Source of the DNA: Chondrus crispus
Lineage: Eukaryota > Rhodophyta > Florideophyceae > Gigartinales > Gigartinaceae
Length of the DNA: 64,000 nt
Reading direction: 5' to 3'
NCBI RefSeq assembly: GCF_000350225.1
Contig: NW_005179300.1
Coordinates: 201,158 to 265,157 of the forward strand
Made by a program: the position numbers and the translations under genes. The notes under the pieces were generated by a model. The model ran no database searches and was not told the DNA's origin. It worked only from the letters and a program-made list of their open reading frames with translations. Of this stretch, positions 11,435 through 22,919 are shown piece by piece. Positions within the stretch are counted from its first letter, which is position 1. Each line of letters begins with the position of its first letter.

Positions 11435-13930
11435 GACCCCCCTTCTTAAATGACGGCACGTCCTCGTGCCGACCGTCCCGGAGGCTGCATTTCCACTTCA
11501 AGTCTTCCCACCACGGCCATCCTTGGCGCGAACATTCCGTATCGGTACTAGCCGCCGCTTGCCAGCCGACGACATCACTGCACGGACCCTCTCCGTCATG
11601 GGCAAGAGCCGGCGCCCCGGTCCGGCAGCTTGGCGGTCTTTCGCTCGGCCATGTGAGCCGGGCGCTAATTTCCATGCGGTTGCGATTCCTGCTTCCTGAC
11701 GCGACTAACCGTATTCCATCCCCACTGACTTCTTGATCGACAGGTCCTAATCACCCTCTCTCACCCGTACAGTACCGATAACGGATCAAAGGATAGGGGG
11801 AAACCCGACGGTTCCGGCCACGACAGCGCCGGCAACACGGTCGAGGGCTGAGGCGAGACTGCCTCGCCTTCCCGTGTCGAGATCGTGCGGGAGTATTCCC
11901 GTGCAGAAACTCCCGTAGCTCGTCTGAACGGTGGGTAGGTTAAGAGCAGCGACGGTAACGCCAGCTGCCCCCAACCCGCTGGACAGGGCCCACGGCTCGA
12001 CGGTAATAGAAACCTCGCCGGAGCCACGTCTCAAGGACAGACAGGGCTTGGAATCTCTGGGAGATCGCCCGTCCAGTATTCCCGAGCCACGAGCTTGTCC
12101 ACCGTCTGCGGAGGTCGGGGCGTGCAGTAGCTGCCCCGTAGATGCTCCGCGGACGGATTTCCCAACGGTGACACCGGGGAATAATTATCTTCGACGGTCT
12201 AGGGTCTGAGTGGGGCTCGGTTGGCCCCACGCCCCCGGAAGATACCGTAAGGACTTTTACGCAGACGTCCGCCCCGGCAGTTAGAGGAGAATCCCCCTTG
12301 AGGCGGCCCTGGTGGCGACGGAGATCGAGAAAGACCCAGCGATGGGCCAGTCTCTTGCGAAGGCGGCCATGTCGGTGAGAAGGGTAACAGCAGCGACACG
12401 GATGCCGACAACGGGTGGCGAGGGATCGCCTCCTATGGGGACGGCTGTGCCATTCTCACTGCCATCGAGGCGTTGGTTCCACCGCCTTCGCGGGACAGTA
12501 CCACCCCGCGGTGGTCTCCACCCAGTCGTGGCGCCGAGGCGGCTACCACGGCTTCCCAGGGGACCCCGAGCGAACACGGCACTCCCTTGTCCGCAGGGCC
12601 CTTGCGGTTTGGGGATAAAGCTGTCGCTCCTCCGCGAGGCCGCGGGGTAGGAGAATGGCCTTTTGTGGCGTCCTCATCCTCGTGGAGGAGGGAAGCCAAC
12701 CATTCGGTACAGTTTGCACCCACCTCGGGCGGGGCGAATCAGATCTCACCCTCACCGCCAGCTGGCTCCGGGGGCCAACAACTTATCCGGAGAGCCTTCG
12801 CGGCTCGGAGTAGGGGCGGCCGCCCCTCTGCGTAATTGCGGGGCAGGCGCGGCCCCCATGTCCAGTACCATCTCTCGGTGAGCGAGGGCCGTCTGTCGGT
12901 ACGGTCCATGCTCGCCTCGTGCGGGGCGGACCGGAATCCCGTGCCGCTACCCGAGGCTGTCAAGCGGTCGTTGGGCGCGAGCATCGCGGGGAGCCCGGCG
13001 AAGCACCGTGGTGCGTTAAGTCGCCCAAGCGCGGGAGGTAGGAGTACCAACCGCTTTAGGGGTCAATAGACGCAGTGCAAGCTGCCCCGGAGCGATGTTG
13101 CTCCGTTTTCCATCTCGGTAAAATCGGCCTTTTTCTCAGTAAAATATGCCTGATTTTCCGTTCGGGGGATCGTTCTGGCTTCAAAACCGGCGTTTTTCCT
13201 AGTAAAACTTGCCTAGTTTTTCCGATCGGAAGGTGGCATTTTTTCATTTTAACGAGCTCCGATTGGCTGTTCCCTCAAATCGGAGGCGTTCCGAACCGCC
13301 TCCCATGCGCCGCCGCGCGCCTTAATTGGCTGCGGCCACCGGGTACAGTACTGTATGCACCACACGTAATGTACCCCGTCCATTCCGTGTCGGTGATTGG
13401 GTTTGAGGACGGCATGGCCTCACGGCGGCTCGTCCGCATCCCCCATCATCCAGGGTCGCCCTCGGGGGTGCTCATGGACCTGAGCGCTCCCCTGGAGGTC
13501 CCTGGACGGCACCGTTCGGTTGCGCTCCGCTTTACAGGGCGCCAGGTACAGACGCAGGCCCCACCCGGAGGGCTACAGCGCCTCCCCATAAGCAGGAGCT
13601 CCTCCGGGGTAGTTGTGCCAACGTACCGATGCACGGCACCCCCCCGGAGGGCTTGCCATTTTGCCAACTCGGACGCCCCTCTTTTCCACCGACGCGTACA
13701 GTACGCGGGGGTCTCGACCCTCGTGGTTGCGGGGAGACCCCTCTGGCCTCGCTCGATCCCTTTCCGTGGCGGTTAGGCGCGTACGAGTGCGCCCCCGGCA
13801 ACTTCGCGGACAGCCCCGATTTGGAAACTGTAAAAACCACTAGAAACCAATAAAAACTGATCTCGTTTCCAAATCGGTTGACACCTCGCCATGACCGCTT
13901 TTTCGGAGTGGATACCCCCGGGCCCGGATT

Positions 13931-14166
13931 GACGCGGTGAGCACGATGCCGTTCTCGGAAGTGGGCTGCGATTTTTATTGAGCCCGCTAGGGGTCAAAAC
14001 GTAGCCCAAAGTCAACCGAAATCGGTGGCTGGTCCGCCGTGGTCGACACTGACCGTTTTTCGGACCTTATACCGTCTGAAGTGGCTTGACGCGGGGAGTA
14101 CGATGCCGTTGTGGGCGGTGTGCTACGATTTTTATTGAGCCCGCTAGGGGCTCAAACGTGGCCCGA
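13931..14166. repeat. Two tandem units, period about 157 bp
   Basis: Each unit begins GACGCGG, continues through GATGCCGTT and contains GATTTTTATTGAGCCCGCTA. Units start at 13931 and 14088. They lie in the 3' region of gypsy copy 1. The matching unit in copy 2 is at about 63830-63925. Confidence 0.8.
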
Positions 14167-14465
14167 ACTTCGACGTAATTGCCGAACCGAAAGGTGTCAC
14201 CCCTCACAATTTGGTCCCCGGATTTTTGCCGCAGGTCATCGCACCAGTACGGGAATGACACTTGGCTTTTTTGGCACATGTCGGGGCTCGCGCCGCCGCT
14301 GCAGGTATCCGAGACGGTATTTATCTTGGGCACCGCAGGCGTGCCGTAGCTCCCCATCGTCGACCATCGTCGACCTCGGGGGACACCTAGTGACCTAGGC
14401 GATCCCCCTGAGGTCCCTGGACTTCACCGTTTCGGATTACACGCCTGATAGGAGGCGTGTACAGT

Positions 14466-15184
14466 TGTAGGAACCGTATTTGTCATACCGGAAATAAATG
14501 GCCTGTGGCAAGGACTCGCTTCGTACTAATATCAGGTGGATCGAGATCTGGTCGTGGCAAAGTATTCAGCACTAGCTGGCGTGTTTCGGTCTGCTCCACC
14601 CACTGCCCGGTCTCTTTTCTTAGTCTATCCTCTGCTATCCGGTCCTTATATACCTCTTCGCACCTCTGCCTCTATCTATGTCGATGCGCTTTCCTTACAA
14701 GCTCCTTCTGCAATTGTCCCGACTTTGCATGCGCCTGTGCCGTTTTGCATTCATTCATGTGTGGATGTCAATTCACTCCCACCGCCCTGTACTTTGTCTT
14801 TTGTCAATTGAGTTATGTCCTTTGGTGTGCTGCACCCTGCATTGACTTCATCTTTGGTCTCAGTGTCATCGTCTGTAGTGTCCGTGCATACGGATATTCC
14901 CTGCGTAATCATATGCAAACGCAGTTGCTGTTCTCATCTCTGTGTACTCTTCATGTTCATTCTTCTCGTCCGCGTCTCTTCCTCGCGCTGTGACTCCTCG
15001 GGTATCAAATATCTGCGTTCAACATCAACGGACCTTCCCGAACGGTTGCGACGTCCGACGGCGGTGTGCGTTCTGTGCTCTTGCGAGTAATATCACTTTC
15101 ATAATCAACGTATGCGTACGTGTTCAATCTGTACGTATTATTTCATTAAATACTTCCATATGTCGTGACGTGGGTCGCTTCACA
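14466..15184. mobile_element. Solo LTR nested in gypsy copy 1
   Basis: 719 bp present in copy 1 but absent from the matching place in copy 2 (about 63540-63560). It begins TGTAGGAACC, ends CTTCACA and is flanked by the 5-bp duplication ACAGT (14461-14465 and 15185-15189). TG...CA ends and a 5-bp duplication identify it as a solo LTR of another family. Orientation is not determined. Confidence 0.9.
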
Positions 15185-15424
15185 ACAGTATTTGACACAC
15201 GGCACCTCCCCGGAGGGGTGGCCAATTTTGTAACTCAGGCCCTTAGTTCGGGGGGTGACGGAGTCGACTGCCAGCCGTAGTTTAGAGGGTGCATAGCCCA
15301 TCGTAGTGCGTGTAGTTCCGAGCGGTAGTGACGGTCCCGTAGGCGACTTCCGCCCCCCGCATGCCCTACATGCGGGTGGTCTCAACCGGTACAGTATCCG
15401 GGAGACCCCCCTTCTTAGCTTGCG

Positions 15425-15452
15425 CCACCGAGCGGAATTTTAAGCTCGGTGG
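15425..15452 (-). other. Stem-loop over the pol stop codon of gypsy copy 1
   Basis: Nine-base arms CCACCGAGC (15425-15433) and GCTCGGTGG (15444-15452) pair perfectly around a 10-base loop holding the stop. Copy 2 has the same arms (63283-63308) with a different loop. Confidence 0.7.
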
Positions 15453-16876
15453 GCTCGCCAATACCGATCGATAAAGGCTTGTGGTAGGCCCTCCGCGGGT
15501 TCGAATGTATCATCCGCGGGGGCGTAGCCATACCACCGCACTTTGTATTCCAAACCGGTAGGGGTGTCGCGATGCGCTACGAGACGGTCGACGACGAACC
15601 CCTCCGGGGTATTAGCACCGTCCCCATGGGGAGGATTAATCCGTTCGGAAGGGGCACTTATGCCCCCTGTAGGCATGGTCCTGTCCCCCGGGCCCCTCAG
15701 CATTCGCGTAACACGGTCAATACTGACTCGTACGGGAGGCCCGTCTTGCTCCACAGTAACGGTCGTGTTCGTGGCTTGGCGGACCAGAAAGGGTCCTTCC
15801 GTCTTCGGTAAAAGCTTGACGGACATGTCGTCCGTCCTAAGCCCCTGTCCGTCACGGCCACGCCGTTCAGCCGCTCGGAGGGCTCGGGGAGGGCGATCCA
15901 CGTAGACTTGGTCGCCCTCCTGTATTACCGGTCGGAATCGGACTTTCTTATCGAAGTTCTCCTTATACCGCTTTTGGGTCGCGGTCATCTTTACCCGCGC
16001 ACGGTCGAGGACATCCCGTAGCTTGCGAAGAGTCGCCCGCTTGTACTGTACGGGAGTACGTGGGTCGTCATGGGCGACTCCCGCAGCCAGGGGCGCTGTA
16101 CCCGCGACGGTTAATCCGGACGGTTGTCTTGTCAACACCAGGTCAAACGGAGTAGTCTCCGTTGACCGGTGGACTTGTATGTTATAAGCATACGTCAGAG
16201 GCTGGAGGAAGTCGTCCCAGTCTCGCTGGTGCTCCTCGACATAATGTCGGAGCCTCTGTACGATGGTCTTATTAAACCGTTCGGTCTGACCGTTAGTTTG
16301 CGGGTGGTAGGCTGTCGTCAAATAGTGACGTATGCCTAGCAATGCGCACACGGCGTCGAAGGACTTCGCCGCAAATTGCGGACCGTTATCGGTAAGGACG
16401 TACTGTGGTGCTCCGTAGACGTACACCCAGTTGTCCAGGAATGCGTTAGCCACCACGGCTGCGGTTGTCGTACGAAGCGCGATGCTGCGCGTGAGCTTAG
16501 AGAACCGGTCAGTAATCACAAGGACGAACTGATTCCCATGTGCGGTCTTCGGCAACGGACCCAGGAGGTCCATTTCGACAAACTCCAAGGGTCCGGCCGC
16601 CGGGAATAGTTTCATGTCCTTTTGATGACGTACAATCGTGCCCCGTGTCGCAGAGCACGATTGACAGTTCCGTACGGTGGCGTACACGTCGTTGGCCATG
16701 TGGGGCCAGTAGTACTCCCTTCTCAGTGTATAGTACATCCTGGTCCCACCGGGGTGTCCGGCCAACCTCGGGTGGTGTGCCAAATACAGCACCTTGGCCC
16801 TTAACCGTTTCGGGACGACGCGTTGCAGTGTCCCATCAAGAGGGGACCTCCGCACCAAGAAACCGTAACGGTCCAC
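15440..16876 (-). pseudogene. Gypsy copy 1 integrase with chromodomain
   Basis: Part of the fossil pol. It shows the integrase core (MDLLGPLPK, TDNGPQF, HPQTNGQTERFNK) and ends in a chromodomain (EYKVRWYGYAPADDTFEP) that in this clade helps target insertion to marked chromatin. This places the element in the chromoviruses. Confidence 0.9.
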
Positions 16877-17020
16877 GTCATACTTTGAGTCTGGTTCTCC
16901 AACGGTTCGGGCGGCATGGATGCAGAACTCGTCCGCCGCCTGTGCTTGGATAAATTCCTCAACCGGCAGGGACGATACGTCCGTTTGTTCGAGAGTTACG
17001 GAAAGGGCCTGGGGCCTCTC

Positions 17021-18487
17021 TCACGCATTCCCGGGGCTCCGTTCGGTAGCTGGGGCCCAGTCAATATCGACGGGCCCCACGTTAGGCTCCTGTCTTGACA
17101 CTTGAACGACGAAGCACGGGACTTCGTCGTCTACAGCCGCGGTTTCCCCTTCGTCCGTCCGGAGACGAGATACCCCATCCGCCAACTGGTGTTTGACACC
17201 CGGCCGGTATTGTACGTCGTAGTCGTACTCCGCCAGGCGTAACCGCCAGCGGGCGAGCCGTCCGGAGCTGTCCGCCAAATTGAGGACCCACCGGAGGGCC
17301 TCATGGTCCTTTCGGAGATGGAAGGTGGCACCGCACAGGTAAGGGCGTAATGCCAGGATGCTCCAGACGACTGCAAGGCACTCCTTCTCGGTCGTCGTGT
17401 AATTCTTCTCAGCATCCGTGAGACTACGGCTCCAGTAGCCAATCGGTAATTTATCTCTGTTCGGTTGGTCTTGCAGCAGGGCACACCCCACTTGGTACGC
17501 ACATGCGTCCGTGTCGAGTGTGTACTTGTAACCGTGACGGGGTAGAGCCAGGATGGGCGGTGAGACCAGCCTCTTCTTTAGCTCGGCAAAGGCCTCATAT
17601 TCCGAATCGGATAGGACTCCCAGTTCGAAGGGGTGATCCTTGCTCGTCTTCCTATTGAGGGGAGCGGCAATTTTGGCGAAGTTCGGGACGAACCGCCTGT
17701 AGACATTGCACATCCCCAGGAAGGAGCGTAATTCCGTTTGATTAGAGGGAGGTAGCGCCCGCTCGATAGCGATGACGTTGCGCCTCTCGACCTCTAACCG
17801 TCCCGGTCGGATTATGTGCCCCAGGTACGTCACTGAAGTGTCGAAGAATGTACATTTCGATATCTTCAGCGATACCCCGGCCGTGTACAGCAGTTGTAGT
17901 ACCTCCCGAACGTGGTCGAGGTGTTCCGTAACGGATTTAGAGTACACAATGACGTCATCCAAGTACACCAATGCGGTTTCCCATTTAACTCGGGAGAGGA
18001 TGATGTCCATAGCCCTTTGGAAAGTGGCTGGGGCATTCTTTAGACCGAACGGCATCCGCACAAACCGGTATAGACCGCAGTGCGACGCGAACGTCGTCTT
18101 ATCGCGGTCCTCCTCGGCGACTTCAACTTGCCAGTATCCACTCTTGCAACCAAGCGTAGTGAATACTGTAGCGTCGCCGAGTGAGTCGATGCACTCATCC
18201 ATTCGCGGTAGGGTATAGGAATCCCGGATGGTAAGTGCGTTTAGCTTGCGGTAGTCCACACAGAACCGCATGGTACCGTCCTTTTTGGGTACGAAGACCA
18301 CAGGACTGGCCCATTCTGCCGTGGTCGGCTCGATGACGCCGGCCCGCAGCATGCGGTTCACCTCGGTTTTTCCTTTTCCCGTGCGGTTGGACCAGCCCGG
18401 TACGGAGCTTGGTAGATGGGATTGGCCCCCGCCTTGAGGTCGATGCTGTGCTTGGTGGCACCAATCTTCCCGAGGCGGCCATTCCAC
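17021..18487 (-). pseudogene. Gypsy copy 1 reverse transcriptase and RNase H
   Basis: Part of the fossil pol. Reverse transcriptase motifs include FCVDYRKLNALT, MPFGLKNAPATFQ and YLDD. RNase H follows with LDTDACAYQVGCALL and TTTEKECLAVVW. Confidence 0.92.
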
Positions 18488-19133
18488 ATCTCCTTGAATT
18501 CGGAGAGCATAGCTACTATCTTTTCGCGGAGCTCTCCGTCTTCCTCACCGATGTGGACATCCTCGGTCCACAATCGGGGGGCTTCATCCGTGTCGGATCT
18601 CTCCTGTTCTTCTTCCGTATCGGACTTGTCTTGTCCCGCATCCTGTACGGTACCCAAAGGGGGTACCGTAGGGGAAAGGTTATTTTTGTTTCCTCCCCCC
18701 TCTTTAGCTTCAGCCACTCCTGTGGCTGGCTGAAGGGTTAGGATGTGGGTCGGCGATGGTAGCGCGAGTCCGATAACGGTGTGTTTGGGGAGATGGACCG
18801 CATTATGGCAAAAGCTCATTATTACCGAAAACGGAATGTCTGGCTTTATATCCATGACTCCCTGCGCCATAAGCGACAGGTTCTTCTCTGCCGTGCGGGG
18901 ATGGTTCTGTAAGAAGCAGAGCCCGGCGACCGGCGTCGCCACCCGTACGGTTGCTTGCGTCATGGCGGGAATTGTAATTCCCCGCACCATGCGTATTTTC
19001 CGAGACGGCGTGTTGCTCGGAAACGGCTTGGTTCTTGGCGATTTTTCTGTTTCCGTTCGGTGCTCCTTATGAGTAAATTTGGATGGCGTCGTGCCTGTAC
19101 GACGGAGGGGGCATGATGGAAGAGAATCCTCCG

Positions 19134-19418
19134 TCACGGTGGTAGAATTGCCTTGATATGTTGGTCTATAAAGGTGGTCCCTAATATACAATCCACAGCC
19201 AGGCGGGTGACCACGAGAAACTTGACCCTGGCTGTGAAATCCCCGATGCGGACGTACAGTGTAAGCTGTCCAAGGGCGCTCATTGAGCGATTGGAGGCGT
19301 CCACCAGCGGTGCGCTCTTTACCGGACGGATGGCCGCGCGCCATGGCTCGGCCACACAGAGTATATGGATGAGGTTAGGCGCTGCACCCGAGTCTAGGAC
19401 TGGGGACAGTGCCCGCAT
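19134..19418 (-). pseudogene. Gypsy copy 1 aspartic protease fragment
   Basis: Retroviral-type protease segment with the active-site triplet in VLDSGAAPNLI and the later hydrophobic CILGTTFID stretch. Confidence 0.8.
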
Positions 19419-19591
19419 CTTCGCTTGTCGCAGCCCTACCGTGGCGGAAACCTTATAGTTCTGCCTCTTGAAGAAGCAGATAGGTTCCGCTGCGGTCTGC
19501 GCGTCTTCCGTTCGGTTCGTTTCGGCTGCCTGAGTTGAGGGGGAAGGATCCTCCGGGGTGAGGCAGACAGGGAGTTTTGACGACGTCGCCT

Positions 19592-22054
19592 CTACGCGTC
19601 CTCCCTTTCTTCCCCCGTGAGTTGAAGATCCTCCTCCTCCTCAGCGACCAGCTTCTCCGCCTTGTCGACTCCCTCGTCCACCAGGTGGACCGGCGTGGTT
19701 TGAGATGAGGGATTTCCTCGCCACACCGGTCCATGTGGACGACTGAATGGAGACCCAGGGCGGAGCCCCTGTCGGATGCGTAACTTTTGATAGTTCGCTT
19801 CCCTCGCTGCTAGGAGCTGGGCTCGCAGCGAGACGTCCGCGACAATAGGGCAGCTTTCCTGTCGGTGAGTGGGGTCCAGACATAACCGGCACGGAGGCGT
19901 TCCCCACCTTGCGCGTTGGTCCCCGCTTCCGTAGCGGCGGCCATAACCGTCTACAGTGGACGTTGGGGTTACAGCCCCTTCCACTGACGGTACCGGAGAA
20001 GGATGGAAACTTGTTGGCAGCGAGCTCACGGTACTTGCGTGTACTGTGGGGCTCTTCATCGCCAATATTCCTTCTGCATTGGGTGAGGCCCCTGTATAGG
20101 CGGCCTCCGACGAGGACTCGACGGATAACACCGGAGTCTTTCTTACCGAGCGGTTAAAGGCAATCTTGCCAGTCGCCTCACGGGACGCGACGATCCATGG
20201 CAATAAGTGCCGCCTTGCCGAACAGTGTGTCTCCCCGATGGCTTGTGCGTACCTAGCGACGGCCTGGTAGTCTACCGTGGCGTGTGTCGCTAGATAATTC
20301 CGCACTTGCGCGCACGTCGCTGGGAGCAATCCCTCGACGTACAGCGACTTGAGCCGACGGTCTGAGAAGACAGTACCGCATCGTAGGGCCTTGTCCCACA
20401 GCTGATTGCTGTAGGCTTCTTCCGTCATGTTAGAACTCTGACGGAAGGAAACCACTTCGGTGTAGGCCTCGGCGATAGTTTCGTCGGTAGCGTAGGTCCG
20501 TAAAAGGAAATTGACTACCTCCTCGTAACTCTCGAGCATGTCGCGTTGCTCGGCGTCCACCGCCATGGTATTACCCATAAGGCGGGACTGCAGTAGAGCA
20601 TGCGCCTGTCCGGTTAAGTAGAATTGGAAGCACCATACGGCAGCTCCCTGGCTTACCCCATTATGGTCGCAAGCCATCCTAAACCGGGCAAGGAAGCCCA
20701 ATACCGCTATCGGATCTTGTCCACTGAACGTGTGAGATTTCATCTGCACGTCCAGCTTCTTGCGGATACGGCTGATACGCCGCGCGACCTCGGAATTATA
20801 CCGGGCGCTGCGACTTTCCAACCGGTAGGTCTTGTAATTAACCGCTTTGGTGAATAAATCATTAAGCGGTTTAATCACATCGACCCTCTTGGTGGGGGCT
20901 GACCGTTCGGTAGTCCGACGACTTCTACCCGGTCGGCGCCCCTGGTCGTGCGGCTCGGGGTCTGTACTGTAGCCCTCTGAGCCGGACCACTTGCGGCGGT
21001 GGCTACGGTCTCGCCGGCTGCCCGGGTGGCGCCGATCTTCGTCGCTGGTCGAATCAGGCGAGCTTCCGTCGGAGGGAAATTCACCTCCTCGACGACGGGC
21101 TCCAGCCCGAAACCTATAGGGACGGTAATCTTGCCGGACGGCTTTCCTGTCACCGTACGGTTCTTCTTCGGAGTACTCCTCCTCTTCCTCCGGTAATGGC
21201 CCGCGCCTTGTGCGTCGGGACTTGGGACCGTAACGGAAAGACGAGCGATTTTCTGTCTCGCCATACCTCGTCAGATTTTCTGTCTCATGGCGAGGGTGTC
21301 TTCCGTATCGGTCATAGGTCGCGGGGTCCTTATCTGTCGGACCCCGTGTAACACCCTGAAGTTCGGGCAGGTATATAGGTGGGTCCTCCGGGTGAGGGCC
21401 CGCCTCCGAGTGAGGGGCCATATATACCTGTGTCGGTCTTGTATCTCCCGTTCCGGTTCTTATTAATTTGAGAGATGCCGTAGCAGTTGTAGGAGGTTGA
21501 GGTGCCTCAGCTACAGTACCGTTCGGATTGAAGTTGGCGAGGCGAGCCTCGACAGCTATGTTGATAGCTGTCTGGAGGCTCAGCCCCAACGGTGTAAGAT
21601 GATCTCCAGGGTCGAGTGCCTCTCGGAGCTCACGCTCTACGAGGGCACCCACGACGTCGTCGATGACGGGGGTGACGACGGCCCGGACTTGTTCGTCAAC
21701 AAGCGGCGGAACCGTTCGGTTAATCGCACCCTCGACGTGGCGAGGAACCTCTTTAACGAGAGCTTCCTCCAGCCGCGTCTGCATGCGCGGCCAGAGGGTA
21801 TTTAATGCCCACTGGGAGCGGTGTTCGGTACCCGCTCGACCAGCGAGGGCCGGGACGGCCCCAGGGGCCGTCACCTCCGTATTGGTTGGGTTCTGCCCTG
21901 TACCGGCTGTCACCCGTAGCAGTGACTCCGGGTTTTCGACACGGGGGCGCACGGACCCGGGTGGTCCGCTGCGCGTACTCACCCGGGCTGAGTCGGAGCG
22001 AGTACTGCCCCGTCCCGAACTGCAGTCTTCCGCAGCGGTTCCGGTCGGATTCAT
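19592..22054 (-). CDS. Gypsy copy 1 gag
   Basis: Fossil capsid gene, open over about 820 codons. The N-terminal half is rich in Arg, Pro and Gly. The middle holds the retrotransposon gag fold (FSGQDPIAVLGFLARF). Near the end is one zinc knuckle, CRLCLDPTHRQESC, of the CX2CX4HX4C type. Confidence 0.88.
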   Translation of the reverse strand: MNPTGTAAEDCSSGRGSTRSDSARVSTRSGPPGSVRPRVENPESLLRVTAGTGQNPTNTEVTAPGAVPALAGRAGTEHRSQWALNTLWPRMQTRLEEALVKEVPRHVEGAINRTVPPLVDEQVRAVVTPVIDDVVGALVERELREALDPGDHLTPLGLSLQTAINIAVEARLANFNPNGTVAEAPQPPTTATASLKLIRTGTGDTRPTQVYMAPHSEAGPHPEDPPIYLPELQGVTRGPTDKDPATYDRYGRHPRHETENLTRYGETENRSSFRYGPKSRRTRRGPLPEEEEEYSEEEPYGDRKAVRQDYRPYRFRAGARRRGGEFPSDGSSPDSTSDEDRRHPGSRRDRSHRRKWSGSEGYSTDPEPHDQGRRPGRSRRTTERSAPTKRVDVIKPLNDLFTKAVNYKTYRLESRSARYNSEVARRISRIRKKLDVQMKSHTFSGQDPIAVLGFLARFRMACDHNGVSQGAAVWCFQFYLTGQAHALLQSRLMGNTMAVDAEQRDMLESYEEVVNFLLRTYATDETIAEAYTEVVSFRQSSNMTEEAYSNQLWDKALRCGTVFSDRRLKSLYVEGLLPATCAQVRNYLATHATVDYQAVARYAQAIGETHCSARRHLLPWIVASREATGKIAFNRSVRKTPVLSVESSSEAAYTGASPNAEGILAMKSPTVHASTVSSLPTSFHPSPVPSVEGAVTPTSTVDGYGRRYGSGDQRARWGTPPCRLCLDPTHRQESCPIVADVSLRAQLLAAREANYQKLRIRQGLRPGSPFSRPHGPVWRGNPSSQTTPVHLVDEGVDKAEKLVAEEEEDLQLTGEEREDA

Positions 22055-22189
22055 CTTGACTTCTTGCTTGAACCGGGGGTTGATACGTGTTTTTCAACTT
22101 GTCCACGTACCGAATCGGATGTCTTCTTTCCTGAGCTCGACGGTGAGGGTCTAGAAACCCCAGGCGGCCCTCCACAAGAGTACCAAAAA

Positions 22190-22790
22190 TGTGGTACAAC
22201 CGTAGGGACGCTAAACCGTAAACGGAAAAGGACAGGCTGTACCTAGAAATGAGGGAGCCTGGGGGACCGCTACACTGGAGTGTCAGGTAGAATAATCCGG
22301 AACGGTAGGAAGCACTGGACACAGGAGGTACACCGCACTGGACACGCGCAGTCGTACTGGGGTGTAGAGCAGTACGACCGGTGGCGAGCTGGAAACCTGA
22401 GGGACTTACTTAACCGTACGGTAAAAGGACTAGGGTAGGAAGTAAGGGGAGGCGTGCTTGCCTCGGTTTACCTCCAGCCCGGTGCCCCCCTATCTTATAC
22501 CCCTAGTAGGGCGGTGGCACCGGACGGACTACAGTAGCTGTACATACTGTAGCCAGCTTACTGTAGCTTACGGTAACTAAAAATGACTACTGTACTAACC
22601 CACCGATCGGTTGCGCACCACGTGTACACCTGCACTAGCTGGTGCCACTAACTACACGTGGACTCCCACGTGGCCACATCTACACGTGCTGGCCACGTAT
22701 GTACCGTATCGGTTAACATCTTACTACTGTACTCGGCGGAGCCCCTGGTTCCCGTCTAGTACAGTAGCGCCACTTGGCAATTGTACCACA
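22190..22790 (-). repeat. 5' LTR of gypsy copy 1
   Basis: 601 bp, reading TGTGGTACAA to TTGTACCACA on plus. On the minus strand a TTTTTGGTACTC stretch follows it directly and is the candidate primer-binding site. Confidence 0.93.
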
Positions 22791-22882
22791 GTGGGTAGGA
22801 GGGATGAGTAGGAGCACTTTCATATTAGTTTTTTCGCGGATCTGGAATGCTTCGAACGCATTCATGTATTACATATTTTGAA

Positions 22883-22916
22883 TTCCATATTTTATATTCG
22901 TCTTTTGGAACGACCC
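22883..22916 (-). repeat. Harbinger right terminal inverted repeat
   Basis: Ends TTTGGAACGACCC directly before TTA. Reverse complement of the left repeat at 7365. Confidence 0.8.
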
Positions 22917-22919
22917 TTA

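Larger units (their letters stand above)
11435..15424 (-). other. Long 3' non-coding region of gypsy copy 1
   Basis: About 3.3 kb excluding a nested solo LTR. Next to the LTR is a polypurine tract on the minus strand (AAGAAGGGGGG, 11437-11447). The same 15-bp sequence recurs at 15404-15418, just after the pol stop. The region holds scattered GC-rich open frames on both strands with no family motif, plus the tandem repeat near 14 kb. It is shared with copy 2 as far as the window shows. Confidence 0.7.
10835..22790 (-). mobile_element. Ty3/gypsy chromovirus copy 1, full length with both LTRs
   Basis: Fossil LTR retrotransposon of about 12 kb inserted in the Harbinger leader. Flanks carry the 5-bp duplication GTGGG (10830-10834 and 22791-22795). 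Order from the 5' LTR on the right: gag, protease, reverse transcriptase, RNase H, integrase, chromodomain, then a long 3' region. The two LTRs differ at roughly ten positions in 600, about 2%, so the insertion is fairly recent. The coding region is broken in about four or five places, one of which may be the natural gag-pol boundary. Confidence 0.93.
7365..22916. mobile_element. PIF/Harbinger DNA transposon, split by a gypsy insertion
   Basis: Both ends read GGGTCGTTCCAAA inward and are flanked by TTA (7362-7364 and 22917-22919), the usual 3-bp Harbinger target duplication. Without the nested gypsy (10835-22790 plus one 5-bp duplicate) the element is about 3.6 kb, a normal Harbinger size. 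It holds two convergent ORFs: a Myb/SANT-like protein on plus (8063-9079) and a DDE transposase on minus (9085-10316). About 500 bp of leader lies between the transposase start and the gypsy. Weak similarity between the ends continues outward to GTCC/GGAC, so the exact boundary could be about a dozen bases further out. Confidence 0.85.

Noticed and set aside
13075-13776. 233-codon plus-strand ORF in the gypsy copy 1 3' region, candidate antisense gene
   Set aside because: Low stop frequency from GC content. Neighbouring open stretches are in different frames, unlike the long single frame of the second gypsy family.
21663-22154. ORF antisense to gag in both gypsy copies
   Set aside because: Frame shadow of an Arg/Pro/Gly-rich gag; it has no independent motif.
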